DNA of 64,000 nt from Caulobacter sp. Lineage in GTDB: Bacteria > Pseudomonadota > Alphaproteobacteria > Caulobacterales > Caulobacteraceae. Location of the stretch: NCBI GenBank assembly GCA_030645575.1, contig JAUSMJ010000081.1, forward strand, positions 19,828-83,827, written 5' to 3'. Below the pieces are notes generated by a model, which did not search any database, had not been told where the DNA came from, and saw only the letters and a list, made by a program, of their open reading frames with translations. This document shows, in pieces, positions 17,079-26,200 of this stretch (its first letter is position 1; each line of letters starts with the position of its first letter). Made by a program: the position numbers and the translations under genes.

Positions 17079-19285
17079 AGGGCCATGGCCTTGAGAGCCA
17101 TGACCGCCCCGAGAATATGATAGAGCGAGCTGGCCGGCGCCGGCTCTTCAAGGAAATCGCCAGCGGCGTCCTGCTTGTCGCGCCAAAGCCCGGGAACCGG
17201 CGTCTCCAGGTACCGCCAGAGCGCGCCGGCCGCCTCCGTCGCCGCCCGCGTCCGACGGGCGCCGGACTCGGCGCCGGCGCTATCCAGACAGACGAGCGAA
17301 GCCCGCAGCCGTTCGGTTTGCGGCCACAGCCGAGCCCGATCGCTGCGCACCGACAGGTCGTCCCACAACTCGTCCACCGCGACGCCGCGGCGCGCATCAA
17401 CCCCCCGGGCGCCCGCCTTCATCAGGCCATCGACCACGGCGGCGACGTCACGCCCCGGCCGCAGGCGCGCCCAGGTCGTCAGCAGCCAGGCCCATTCGAA
17501 CTGGTGGCCAGGCTCGATGAACCGGCCGTCATCCCCCGCCGCCGGCCGCCAGGCCTCGTCGAACACCTCACGCAGGAACAGGCCCCGAGAGTCGATGAAG
17601 GCGTCCAGGGCCAGCTCGGCCAGTTCGTCGGCCAGCTCGCCCCAGGCGGCCTCGCCCGTGAGCTCGAACCAGGCCAGGGCGGCCTCGAGCAAGTGCATCT
17701 GGGCGTTGGCCTGGCGAGGCCAGCGTCCATTCTCGCGAAAGCCTCGAGTTGGCGCTCGCATCGACGACAGACTGGCCAGAAGGCCCTCGGCCCGTTCGCT
17801 CACGTCCCGCCGTTCCGGCCAGGCCCGGACCACGGCGGCCATGGCCAGCAGGGCGAAGGCCTGGTCATAGAGCATGGGCGTATCGTCGAGCACCGTGGCG
17901 CCATCCGCCGACACCAGGGTGGCGAACAGGCCGTCGGAGCGAGCGTAGCGCCGCAGGAAGAAGTCCAGCCCATGCTCCGCCGCCTGGCGCCAGGGACCGG
18001 GCCAGCCCATGTGCGCGGCCGTGGCGAAGACATAGGTCTGGCGGGTCTGCACGCGCGCCCGGCGAGGGCCGCCGACCGGCGCCCCTCCGGCGTCGAGGGC
18101 CTCGTGGAATCCGCCATGCCGATGGTCTGCGCCGAGAACCCACCAGAGCGGCAGGGCGCTGGTCCGCAGCCAGGCGTCGTACCGTCCCGCCCAGCCGGCC
18201 AGGTCGATCTGTGGCGGAAGGTCGATTTCCCGCGCGCCAGCGGCCTTGAGGCCGTCTACCGCCGCCTTTACCGACTGGGAAGCGTTCAGATCGCAGATCA
18301 GCAGGGCGTCGCGTTCGGCGACCACCGCGATATCGCGAAGTCCGACGACCGCCAGGCGGACGCCCGCGTCGTTGCGGATGAAACAGCCCGTGGAGTCGAT
18401 GAGCAGAGCGTCCCCCGTGACGCTGTTGCCGGCGTCGTCGCGCTCGCCCACCGCATGGATGGCGTCCCAGGCGCCCAGGTCCGACCAGACAAAGTCCACC
18501 GGCAGGACCGCGGCCCGATCAGTCTTCTCCATCAGGGCGTAGTCGATCGAAATCTTCGGCGCGGCGCAAAAGCAGGGATCGAGACGCAACACGTCCTCCG
18601 CGCGGGTCGCCCGGGCCACCGCCGCGCGGGCGGCCGCGGCCAGGTCCGGCGCGTGCCGGTCCAGTTCGTCCAGCATGGCCCCCGCGCCGACGACGAAGTT
18701 CCCGCTGTTCCAGAGGAACCCGTCGGCCAGGAATTGCGCCGCCAGCTCGGCGTCCGGCTTTTCGACGAAGCGCCGCACCCGCCGGACGGGCCCCAGGGCG
18801 GCCTCGTCGTCAGGATCGATGTAGCCATAGGCGGTCGAGGGCGAGGCCGGCCTTATGCCCAGGGTCACGACCCAGCGCGCGGCCGCTGCTGCGGCGGCGA
18901 TGACGACCGCGGCCCGGAAAGCCTCGTCGTCGGGGATATGGTGATCGGACGCCACGATCGCGGCCACGCCGTCCGGGTCAAGCTCGGCGATCAGGGCGGC
19001 GGCGGCGGCCATGGCGGGCCCGGAATCCCGAGGCTCCGGTTCGAGCAGCAGCAGGGCTTTGAGCCCGATTTCGGCCAGCTGGCGCTGGACCAGGTCTTCA
19101 TAGCGCGTTCCGCAGACCACGATGGGAAGCCCGCGCGCGCTCAACGGGGCCATGCGCAGCATGGTGCTCTGGAACGTTGATCGGCCACCGCTCAACGACA
19201 CGAACTGCTTGGGCCGCGAAGGCCGCGACGCCGGCCAAAGCCGCGTCCCGGCGCCGCCGCACATGATCACGGGGAAGATGGACAT
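17075..19285 (-). CDS. Fused mannose-1-phosphate guanylyltransferase / AGE-family sugar isomerase
   Basis: A 736-residue two-domain enzyme. Residues 1 to about 350 are a GDP-mannose pyrophosphorylase: MCGGAGTRLWPASRPSRPKQF, then SDHHIPDD, GYIDPDD, FVEKPDAEL and WNSGNF. Residues about 360-736 are an (alpha/alpha)6-barrel of the N-acylglucosamine 2-epimerase/mannose-isomerase family: DHRHGGFHEALD, RVQTRQTYVFATAAHMG, EPGHQFEWAWLL and LWRDKQDAAGDFLE, whose histidines are the usual active-site bases. The fusion would join isomerisation of the hexose (presumably fructose-6-phosphate to mannose-6-phosphate) with GDP-mannose formation, though a phosphomannomutase is still required between the two. 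ATG 19285. Domain calls sure; the reaction of the second domain is inferred. Confidence 0.9.
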   Translation of the reverse strand: MSIFPVIMCGGAGTRLWPASRPSRPKQFVSLSGGRSTFQSTMLRMAPLSARGLPIVVCGTRYEDLVQRQLAEIGLKALLLLEPEPRDSGPAMAAAAALIAELDPDGVAAIVASDHHIPDDEAFRAAVVIAAAAAAARWVVTLGIRPASPSTAYGYIDPDDEAALGPVRRVRRFVEKPDAELAAQFLADGFLWNSGNFVVGAGAMLDELDRHAPDLAAAARAAVARATRAEDVLRLDPCFCAAPKISIDYALMEKTDRAAVLPVDFVWSDLGAWDAIHAVGERDDAGNSVTGDALLIDSTGCFIRNDAGVRLAVVGLRDIAVVAERDALLICDLNASQSVKAAVDGLKAAGAREIDLPPQIDLAGWAGRYDAWLRTSALPLWWVLGADHRHGGFHEALDAGGAPVGGPRRARVQTRQTYVFATAAHMGWPGPWRQAAEHGLDFFLRRYARSDGLFATLVSADGATVLDDTPMLYDQAFALLAMAAVVRAWPERRDVSERAEGLLASLSSMRAPTRGFRENGRWPRQANAQMHLLEAALAWFELTGEAAWGELADELAELALDAFIDSRGLFLREVFDEAWRPAAGDDGRFIEPGHQFEWAWLLTTWARLRPGRDVAAVVDGLMKAGARGVDARRGVAVDELWDDLSVRSDRARLWPQTERLRASLVCLDSAGAESGARRTRAATEAAGALWRYLETPVPGLWRDKQDAAGDFLEEPAPASSLYHILGAVMALKAMAL

Positions 19286-19355
19286 CGACGCCTCCGGGTC
19301 TCAACTGGGAGTGGCGGGGCGGATGGGGCGGTGTCAAGGGGCGGCGGCGTGGTGG

Positions 19356-19388
19356 CGATAATGGGTGTTATCGGACATTCCCGATAAC
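19356..19388. promoter_or_regulatory. Cluster of CGATAA half-sites, possible recombinase attachment/binding site
   Basis: Three CGATAA half-sites alternate in orientation: cgataa 19356-19361, ttatcg 19368-19373 and cgataa 19382-19387. The last two form a perfect inverted repeat gttatcgg-acattc-ccgataac (8-6-8). The 6-bp spacer resembles a tyrosine-recombinase crossover region. It lies about 400 bp upstream of the recombinase gene and 70 bp upstream of manC. It could instead be an operator for manC. Confidence 0.4.
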
Positions 19389-19763
19389 GGAGCAGGTGGT
19401 GGGAGCACTTTGGGTTCGTTCCGCCAAAACGCTCAAACGGGCTGACGCCCCGTCGTCAGCATCGGACGGCGCCGTCGGTCGAGAGCAGCGCCTGCAGCGC
19501 GCGCCGCTGACGCGACAGGGCTCGGCGCCGGTGACGCTCAAGCGCCAAAAGCTCGGGGGCGGCCTGCGCCAGGCCAAGCGCCAGGGCCAGCTCGGCGACA
19601 TCGGCCTCAACGCCGCCCAGCGCCACCAGCCGGGCGAGGATGGTCTCGACGTTCTGGGAGAGGACCTCCAGCCGCCGGGCCTCGACCCGCAACATATGCA
19701 GATGGGCCAGGGCGGTTAGCGCGGCCGCGGCGCCGGGCGCCCCAATCCTGGCGTCGGTCGCCC
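19389..19763. other. Gap with a possible small minus-strand ORF
   Basis: The region between the half-site cluster and the integrase remnant has no recognised gene. A minus-strand frame 19456-19695 (79 codons, beginning MLRVEARRLEVLSQNVETIL) would give an all-helical protein with heptad-like leucines. It has no visible ribosome-binding site and no recognised family, and the high GC content makes chance ORFs common. I leave it as unproven. Confidence 0.3.
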
Positions 19764-20558
19764 GGCGAGCCGCTGCTGCCCGCCTCGCCCGACACGGTCG
19801 CCGCCTTCATCGCCGACGACGCGAGGGTCTCGTCATCGGCGACCCTGCGCCGGCGCCTGGCCTCGATCCGCAAGCTGCACCGGCCGCTTAGGCTGCCCAA
19901 TCCGGTGGATGATGAGGTGGTCTCGATCGCCCTGCGCCGGGCCCTGCGCGCCAAACGCCGACGTCCCAAACAGGCGCTCGGCCTGAACGCCGATCTGCGC
20001 CGTCAACTGATCGACACCTGCCCGGCGGACGGGCTTCGAGGCCTGCGCGACCGCGCCCTGATCGCGGTGGGTTATGACAGTCTCTGCCGACGCTCCGAAC
20101 TGGTCGGGCTGCTGATCGAGGACCTGCGTGCCCTGCCCGATGGCGGCGCCAGGATCCTGGTCCGCCGGGCCAAGACCAACCCGTTCGGCCACGGCCGCTG
20201 GGCGCATCTCTCGCCGCCGACGATGGACCATCTCAAGGCCTGGCTCGCCGCCGCCGCCATCGTCGATGGCCCGCTCCTTCGCCCGGTCATCGCGGGCAAG
20301 GTCGGCATCGCGGGCAAGATCGACGGGGCGGCGATGAACCCGGTCGCCGTCAACCGCACCCTCAAGACCGCAGCCCGCCGCGCCGGCCTGGCTGAGGATA
20401 TCGCCGCTGGCCTGTCAGGCCACTCCATGCGCATCGGCGCCGCCCAGGACCTCATGCGCGCCGGCCGCGACCTCCTCCACATCACGACCGCCGGCGGCTG
20501 GACCTCCCCCACCGTCGTCGGCGGGTACGTGCGCGAGGCGGAGGTGAGGGTGTGGTGA
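19764..20558 (+). pseudogene. Tyrosine recombinase (phage-type integrase), 5'-truncated
   Basis: The frame open from about 19683 to 20558 encodes most of a tyrosine recombinase. A partial SAM-like core-binding domain (LPASPDTVAAFIADDA, LRRRLASIRKLHR) is followed by a complete catalytic domain. Catalytic residues are all visible: R in DSLCRRSELVGL, K in RRAKTNPFG, H-x-x-R in SGHSMRIGAAQ, W in AGGWTSP and the nucleophile Y in VVGGYVREA. About 30-40 N-terminal residues normally preceding LPASP are missing, and no good start codon or ribosome-binding site is present. GTG 19905 would give only the catalytic part. It is either a decayed integrase or one with an unusual start. The CGATAA site cluster lies just upstream. 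Confidence 0.75.
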
Positions 20559-20577
20559 GGGTGGCAACGGCTGCCTG

Positions 20578-23061
20578 CTACGTCATTAACCAGTCGCCCT
20601 CCCCGGCTTTCGGATGAGCGTCAAAGCCGTGCGAACCCTGTTGGGAGAGCGCGCTGGGGACATCAAAGATACTAGGCGGGACGCCGTCGCCGGGCATTCT
20701 CCAATCGACAAAGGGGTCGCCCTCCGCCGTCTCGCCGGACAGCGCCGGACGGTCGTGGTCCGTGCCAAAAGATCCCACCCAGGCAAACACGAAATCGATG
20801 CCTTCATGCTTGCCCGAGTCCAGGTTCGTCGGTGCCGCCGCAGCGGCCGATGATGCGGGGGCACGGTCGGTTCTCCCCTCGAAATAGCCATACTGAATGA
20901 AGTGAAGGGCGGCGGCGGCTTGGTCTGTCCCGAACACCGCTCGCAGGTCGGCATAGTTGGACAGGTACTGCGCCGCGTCGAAGGCATCGCGCGCGCGGCC
21001 CTCGACGAAGCCGTATTGAATGAAATGCGCCGTCGCGGCGGCCTCATTGGTTCCGAAGACGCCGATCAGATCACTGTAGGACGCGACATACTGCATGGCG
21101 TCGAAGGCGTCGCGCGAGCGGCCTTCCGAGAATCCGTACTGGATAAAGTGCGCCGTCGCGGCGGCCTCGTTGGTCCCAAAGGCGCCGATCAGGTCATTGT
21201 AGGAGGCGACGTACTGCGCCGCATCAAAGGCGTCGCGCGAGCGGCCCTCGGAGAAGCCGTACTGGATGAAGTGCGCCGTCGCGGCGGCCTGGTTGGTTCC
21301 AAATGCCCCGATCAGATCACTGTAGGAGGCGACGTACTGCAGGGCGTCGAAGGCGGTGGTCGAGCGGCCTTCAATGAAACCGTAGCTGACGAAATGTTCA
21401 AAACCCGCAGAGTCGTTGACGCCGAAAGCAGCGATCAGGTCGTTGTAGGAAGCAATGTAGCCCAACGCGTTAAATTGGTTGATCGAACCCGTCGCGACGC
21501 TGGCGTCGGAAAATTGCAGCGTTTCGATTGTCGTCAGACGATCAGTCTCGTGAAGGCTGGCGTTAAGGATGGCCAATGAGCCGTTGAACGAAACTAGACC
21601 GTAGCTCCCCATGGCTCCCGAATAGGAGGCGACATCAATCCCCACACCTCCGTCCAGGTAGTCATCGCCGGCGCCGCCGACAAGTGTGTCGTCACCCCCG
21701 CCTCCCATCAGCCGATTGGCGGATGAGTTGCCAATAATCATATCCACACCCGCGCCGCCGACAGCATTCTCAATCACCACGCCCATAGCGATGGCGACAT
21801 TGCCTACGAGGTTGCCACCGGAATATGTCCCGACACTTGAGAAGGCCCCCTGGTTCAGGTCGATGGTCTGGGGATTGCTATAGCCGGAGAAGTCGAAGGT
21901 GTCGGTCCCGCCGGCGTCCCAGACTGCGAATACCAGGATGGTCGAAGCCGAACTGGCAACAAACCACGGCCGGTCCGCGTTCGAATTGAAGCCGTAGACC
22001 GTGTTTCCGGTCCGGGTGGTGGTGTTGATGCCATAAGACCTCTGCGCGGCGGCTATGTCGTCCAGCATGACCGTCGCGGGATAGACAGGCCCGAAATTCG
22101 CACCGGTCTTGTTTTCGGTGAAATAGCTCATCACCGTGTATTGGTGACTGTCTTCGTAGTACTCCGCATTAGCCGCGTATGTGATCGTCCCGCCATTGCC
22201 CGCGTCATACTCGCCGGGATGCGAGAAGCCGATAGCATGACCCGACTCATGGATCAGCACTAACTGGCCGTAATTTCCGGCTGCGGGGTTGGCGTTGTAG
22301 GCAAGGCTACTGTTGACCCAGACATCTCCGCCCGACGAACTGGAAGCGGTGCTCGACGTCGAGTAGGCGAAGGCCGCCGCACCGTCCGAACCGGTCGCGT
22401 AGTTGCCATACAGCATCGTCGCGTCGTTCGAATACGCCGCCTCGCCGGTGACGCCCGTTCCGATTCGTACGAAAACGATGTTGGCGACATCGGACCAAGA
22501 GGCCAGCGCCAGCAGCGTGGCGTTGATCTGGGCTTCATTGAAACGGCTGAAACCGTCAGTATCGTCCGGCATGCCCGACGCCGGCGCGGTCTGGCGGAAG
22601 GCAAAGGTCACATAGGTGATTGCGCCGCCCCAGTAGGGATCGTCCCAGCGGTTCTCTTCGTCGGGCACACCTGGCCGAACGTTGAAAGCATTCCAGGTGG
22701 CGTAGTCGCGATCCAGCCAGAAGGCGGCCTGGGCGACCGTCTTCGACACCTTGCCGGTGCCGGGATCGACGCCGCCGCGCTCATCGGCGTTAAAAAAATG
22801 GTCCGGACGTGTTTGCGGATCGGAATTGTCGATGGTGAAGAGCTTGCCCGAGCAGGCTGGGCAGCCGCATCGGGGGGCCGGAACGTCATCGGCGACGAGA
22901 ATCTCGGATGTCACGACCCCGGTCGGGGGATCAGCGCCAATGACCGCATCGGCGGCATGGTCAACGATGGTCTCGTCTCGCGGAGCGAGCACGAAGGGGA
23001 AGCCCGCATCATCGCTCTCGCCGGACCGGCCCGAAAACACACCGTCACGAAAATAGGCCAT
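20578..23061 (-). CDS. Serralysin-like RTX metalloprotease with 41-residue C-terminal repeats
   Basis: An 827-residue exported zinc protease (M10B). It has no Sec signal peptide, as expected for type I secretion. The propeptide-like N-terminus has a cysteine cluster CGCPAC (residues 65-70). The zinc motif is HESGHAIGFSHPGEYD (HExxHxxGxxH) and the Met-turn is YTVMSYF. RTX nonapeptides GGGGDDTLVGGAGDDYLDGG follow. Residues 530-734 are five 41-residue repeats of the form FDAxQYVASYxDLIGAFG...EGRxxDA. The 93-residue tail ends in GDWLMT and is related to the tail of the neighbouring giant protein, so it is a probable type I secretion signal. The PrtD/HlyD-type exporter genes lie about 5 kb away. 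Homologues include the S-layer-associated protease SapA of Caulobacter. Confidence 0.92.
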   Translation of the reverse strand: MAYFRDGVFSGRSGESDDAGFPFVLAPRDETIVDHAADAVIGADPPTGVVTSEILVADDVPAPRCGCPACSGKLFTIDNSDPQTRPDHFFNADERGGVDPGTGKVSKTVAQAAFWLDRDYATWNAFNVRPGVPDEENRWDDPYWGGAITYVTFAFRQTAPASGMPDDTDGFSRFNEAQINATLLALASWSDVANIVFVRIGTGVTGEAAYSNDATMLYGNYATGSDGAAAFAYSTSSTASSSSGGDVWVNSSLAYNANPAAGNYGQLVLIHESGHAIGFSHPGEYDAGNGGTITYAANAEYYEDSHQYTVMSYFTENKTGANFGPVYPATVMLDDIAAAQRSYGINTTTRTGNTVYGFNSNADRPWFVASSASTILVFAVWDAGGTDTFDFSGYSNPQTIDLNQGAFSSVGTYSGGNLVGNVAIAMGVVIENAVGGAGVDMIIGNSSANRLMGGGGDDTLVGGAGDDYLDGGVGIDVASYSGAMGSYGLVSFNGSLAILNASLHETDRLTTIETLQFSDASVATGSINQFNALGYIASYNDLIAAFGVNDSAGFEHFVSYGFIEGRSTTAFDALQYVASYSDLIGAFGTNQAAATAHFIQYGFSEGRSRDAFDAAQYVASYNDLIGAFGTNEAAATAHFIQYGFSEGRSRDAFDAMQYVASYSDLIGVFGTNEAAATAHFIQYGFVEGRARDAFDAAQYLSNYADLRAVFGTDQAAAALHFIQYGYFEGRTDRAPASSAAAAAPTNLDSGKHEGIDFVFAWVGSFGTDHDRPALSGETAEGDPFVDWRMPGDGVPPSIFDVPSALSQQGSHGFDAHPKAGEGDWLMT
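20860..21474 (-). repeat. Five tandem 123-bp repeats within the protease gene
   Basis: Five in-frame 123-bp units encode 41-residue modules. The consensus is FDAxQYVASYSDLIGAFGTN followed by xAAATAHFIQYGFSEGRSRDA. The middle copies are nearly identical in DNA sequence, and one stretch of more than 60 bp (about 21306-21372) is identical to part of the array in the next gene. Confidence 0.92.
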
Positions 23062-23252
23062 CCGACCAAAACCCTTCCAACCGAGGAAGCCCTGACGAAA
23101 CTCTCGGGCGCAGGATCACGGTATTCTTGTGAAATGCCAAGAGCTACGCGCCGCGACATCATCGCCGCACGGTGGGCATGGCAGTCCCGTCCCGGGGCGC
23201 CATATCCGACGCGTTCTTCCTCTCGCCAAACCCAGGTGCGCTCTGGCCTAGT
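23062..23252. other. 191-bp gap upstream of the protease gene
   Basis: Non-coding interval between the end of the giant gene and the start of the protease gene, both on the minus strand. It should contain the protease promoter. No hairpin terminator is obvious. Confidence 0.4.
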
Positions 23253-26200
23253 CTAGGCCATCAACCAGCCACGGTCCCAGGCCATCAACACATTCTCGGA
23301 CGTGCCCCATGGCACATAGATCTCATGCGGATTCCTTTCGGAGCCCGGGCCGGGACTATCGAGGATGCCGGGTGGAACGTCGTCACGGCCCGTGAACCAA
23401 TCGACAAATGGATCGTCTCCCAGCCCGCCGCCAGCCAGCGTGGAGCCGCCCTCATGGGTAAGGCCGCCGGCTGTCGCGAAGATCGCGAAGGCGTCAGCAT
23501 CCTTGGCCTCACCGGGACCCGTCGCGGGGGCCGATGATCCGGGGGCATGGTCGGTTCGCCCCTCGAAATAGCCATACTGGATGAAGTGAAGGGTGGCGGC
23601 GGCCTGGTCGGTCCCGAACACCGCTCGCAGGTCGCCATAGTTGGACAGATACTGCGCCGCGTCGAAGGCGTCCCGCGAACGGCCTTCGGAGAAGCCGTTG
23701 GTGATGAAGTGCCGTGTGGCGGCGGCTTGGTCGTTTCCGAAGGCCCCGATCAGATCACTGTAGGACGCGACGTACTGCAGGGCGTCGAAGGTGTCTCGCG
23801 AACGCCCTTCGGAGAAGCCGTACTGGATGAAATGCGCCGTCGCGGCGGCCTCGTTGGTACCAAAGGCGCCGATCAGGTCATTGTAGGAAGCGACGTACTG
23901 CGCCGCGTCGAAGGCGTCACGCGCGCGGCCCTCGGAGAAGCCGTTGGTGATGAAGTGCCATGTGGCGGCTGCCTCGTTGGTTCCGAAGGCCCCGATCAGA
24001 TCACTGTAGGAGGCGACGTACTGCAGGGCGTCGAAGGCGGTGGTCGAGCGGCCTTCGTCGGCGCCATGGTTCAAGTAATGCCGCAGGAGAAGTTCGCTGT
24101 CCGCGCCGAACGCCCCGATCAGATCGTTGTGGGACGCCCCATAGCGCAGCGCGTCAAAGCCGGTGATCGTCCGGCCTTCCGCCAGGCCATATCGGACGTA
24201 ATGCTCGGCCGCCGCGAAACTGTCGGACCCAAAGGCGCGCGCCAGATCGACGTTGGAGGCGGCGTACAGCCATGCGTCGAACGCCCCGGGATCGCGGCCT
24301 TCGGCGCGGCCATACAGTTCGAAATGCTGGCGCGCGGCCTCGGCGTCGGCGCCGAACGCGACCCGCAGGTCGGCGTAGCTGGCCAGATAGCCGAAGGGGT
24401 TGAAGCTCTGGGTCTCGAACTCGGCGAGGCTGATCGAGGTCGCGCCGCCGTCGAAACTGACCCGCTCGACATTGCTGATCCGGTCCGTCTCCGATCCGCC
24501 CCGCACGCTGAAACCCTCGGCGGTTCGCAGCACGGTATAGCCCCGCACCCCGCCCTCCAGCATCAGAACATCGGTTCCAGATCCGCCGTCCATAACGTCA
24601 GAGCCGCGACCACCGATCAGGATGTCGTCGCCGGCACCGCCGTAGATGAGGTCGTTGCCCGCGCCGCCATCCAAGTGATCATTGCCCGAATCACCAGACA
24701 AGTCATCCGCTGCAGAACCGCCAATGATTGTGTCCGAACCATCCCCGCCAGAAACCACGACTCTCCGATCAGTGACACCTCCGTCCAGCTGATCAGCGCC
24801 GTCACCGCCATAGAAGTAAATAGTGCTGTTAGCGATATCCGTTCCTGTAAGAGACCCGATTCGAACAATGTCGGCACCAGCCCCGCCTTCGATCGACAAT
24901 TCTTCATAGTCATCGACTGTTAACAAGGCAGCACCAGTTCGGTCGTCCGTCAGAAGGACTCGTCCGCTGCCATCGGATCCGAATACAAAAGAACTCGCCG
25001 AAGTAATGGGAGCCCGTATCTGAATAGCGTCAATACCACTGGCTCCAGTCAACTCGCGGACTTCTGAGCCCACGGTCCAGGATGATGCGACGGCATCCTC
25101 GAGATTCGAAGCCGCTTCGGGATCGAGACGATGCACCCACGCACTAGTTGCGTTCATCACCGCTTGCCGAAAACCTGTACTACCATCCATCTCATATTCA
25201 CGGATGGTGCCAGTGTCCGGCGTCGTATTATCTACCACCCAAACGTGTCGCGCCCCTCCCGAGTTGGTAACTTGTGTCACGACGAACGAATGGACGCCGC
25301 CGTACCCCGCCATGTGGATTCGGACTAAGTCCCCCGGCTGCACGACGCCAAACCAGTTCGGACTATTAGATACCAGAGACCAGTGGTCCCAGAAAACATC
25401 GCCCGAACCATTCCCCGGCACGACGTAGACAGTCTGAATGCCAGCATCAATTACATGACTCTGAGTTGCGTCGGTATAGTGGCCGTTATGGTCAAAAAAC
25501 CGTTCACCTGCCTGATCTGCGACCAGCCAAACGAATCCGGTGCAATTTTCTTTGCCCCATGCCGCCCCAATATACATTCGTGCGATTTGCACAATTTCGT
25601 CGGGCGTGGCACCATTCGGCGTCAGATCATCATAAGGAATGACGGCGTTGGCCCCGATTGGCCGTGGGCCGGTCGGGTCGCCCGTCACATTGATACGAAC
25701 TTGCAAGTCGGCGCTGTCGCGGCCTTGGTTGTCATAGACCTCGACAAGGATATCGTTTGAACCGGCGCTCGGCCCTGTCACATATGTCAGGCGAGATATC
25801 TGGGAGGTGGCGACGTCTACATAATTTGACGTGATGCGCTGGCCATCCAGCGCGAAATACCCGGCACCTTCAGTTGAATCCCAAAACCGGATGCGCGCCA
25901 CGCTCCCGTCACTGTCCGAGTAATCTGAGAACAATTGCGTCGCCGAGATCACCTGATTTGTCCCGAAAGCGACGCTGGCTGGCCCCCTCACAGATGGGGC
26001 AAGATTGCCACCCGAAGCGGCCACGGAGACGCGCACCTGGAGATCGTTACTGTCGCGGCCTTGATTGTCGAACGCTTCAATGACGAGGTCGTTTGTCCCC
26101 GCGACATTTCCAGTGACATAGGTGAGACGCGCGAGTTGGCCCGGTGCAACGTCAATATGGCTTCCCGAAATTCGGGCTCCGTCGTAGGCAAGGTATCCAG

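Noticed and set aside
17117..19180. A 687-codon plus-strand ORF opposite the manC fusion.
   Set aside because: Shadow frame; the minus strand encodes a continuous, motif-complete two-domain enzyme.
19456..19695. A small minus-strand helical ORF of 79 codons.
   Set aside because: No ribosome-binding site or family; leucine- and alanine-rich frames arise easily in this GC-rich DNA.
20860..24404. Regular 123-bp repeats that might suggest a CRISPR array.
   Set aside because: The units are in-frame protein-coding repeats without unique spacers, and no cas gene is present.
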